Source: Acidimicrobiaceae bacterium (GTDB taxonomy: Bacteria > Actinomycetota > Acidimicrobiia > Acidimicrobiales > Salinilacustritrichaceae). From it: a stretch of DNA of 6,008 nucleotides. Position 1 is the first letter of the stretch, and the number at the start of each line of letters is the position of its first letter. The notes under the pieces were generated by a model. It was not told where the DNA came from and ran no database searches. It saw only the letters and a list, made by a program, of their open reading frames with translations. The stretch is from NCBI GenBank assembly GCA_003476595.1, contig DMTU01000120.1:9238-15245 (forward strand). Direction: 5' to 3'. Position numbers and translations under genes: made by a program. Positions 5,802 to 6,008 of the stretch are shown here, piece after piece.

Positions 5802-6008
5802 TTAGGAGGTCACGAACTCCGTGAGGTGCGCCGGGAAGCGGTGCTCGGCTCGCAGGAACGCCTGGCCGTCGACGTCCCGGCTCACCCGCAGCGCCACGAG
5901 CAGGGGCGAGCCGACCGGGATGCCGAGCACCTCGGCGTCGCGCTCGTCGGCGACCGCGGCCCGGATCGTCTGGTCGACGGCGGCCAGCTCGTTCGGGAGC
6001 AGGTCGTA
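5802..6008 (-). CDS. GntR-family regulator, C-terminal UTRA domain part only
   Basis: The last 68 codons of a gene entering from the right edge, ending in TAA at 5802. The translated tail contains AEVLGIPVGSPLL followed by VALRVSRDVDGQAFLRAEHRF, the typical end of a UTRA ligand-binding domain (Leu-Gly-hydrophobic-x-x-Gly-Ser-Pro-Leu-Leu, strand, 'D-x-G' turn, strand ending in a basic/aromatic pair). UTRA domains bind small molecules in HutC-type GntR repressors. The DNA-binding winged helix would lie outside the window. The stop is 22 bases before the EccC gene, too short for an independent promoter in between, which suggests one transcript. Whether it regulates the secretion genes is unknown. 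The fold assignment rests on a short stretch, hence moderate confidence. Confidence 0.8.
   Translation of the reverse strand, partial: YDLLPNELAAVDQTIRAAVADERDAEVLGIPVGSPLLVALRVSRDVDGQAFLRAEHRFPAHLTEFVTS

Noticed and set aside
5804..6008. Plus-strand AGGAGGT at 5804-5810 followed by GTG at 5821 and an open frame to the edge
   Set aside because: It resembles a ribosome binding site and start, but the frame is antisense to the UTRA-domain coding sequence, has no recognisable protein features, and the AGGAGG is simply the complement of the regulator's final Ser and stop codon region.

Overview
The window looks like part of a chromosome from a very GC-rich actinobacterium. Third codon positions are almost all G or C, GTG starts are common, and the genes encode WXG100-type type VII secretion (T7SS) proteins. 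An unplaced, non-mycobacterial actinomycete or a member of the Acidimicrobiia would fit, but the lineage cannot be fixed from this sequence. I see no RNA gene, CRISPR array, insertion sequence or transposase.

All supported genes are on the minus strand, so the transcript reads from right to left. In that order they are: (1) the 3' end of a GntR-family regulator, of which only the UTRA ligand-binding tail is present (5802-6008); (2) a 1313-residue EccC-type T7SS motor ATPase (1838-5779) with a probable N-terminal beta-grasp (ubiquitin-like) domain, two membrane helices and three FtsK/SpoIIIE-type ATPase domains, of which only the first has a full set of catalytic residues; (3) an 81-base, relatively AT-rich gap with a candidate promoter, two dyads and a perfect Shine-Dalgarno; (4) a canonical 99-residue WXG100 protein (1457-1756); (5) a 102-residue WXG100-like partner (1144-1452) that has lost the Gly of WXG but has a C-terminal Y-x3-D signal; (6) the first 380 residues of a larger protein with an N-terminal WXG helical hairpin and a 'pre-toxin'-like middle region (1-1142), cut by the window edge.

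The set reads as a compact T7SS cassette: regulator, motor, two small helical targeting factors, then a cargo protein that is probably a polymorphic toxin. The W-R-G turn is on one small protein and the Y-x3-D signal on the other, so the two could form an EsxA/EsxB-like heterodimer carrying one composite export signal. The cargo has a WXG hairpin but no Tyr in the segment that follows it, so it may be exported with the small proteins acting as targeting factors. No eccB, eccD, eccE or mycP homologue is present here; whether they lie nearby is unknown.

The most unusual non-coding signal is a perfect 8-bp inverted repeat just before the first WXG100 gene. Its 3' arm covers most of that gene's Shine-Dalgarno.
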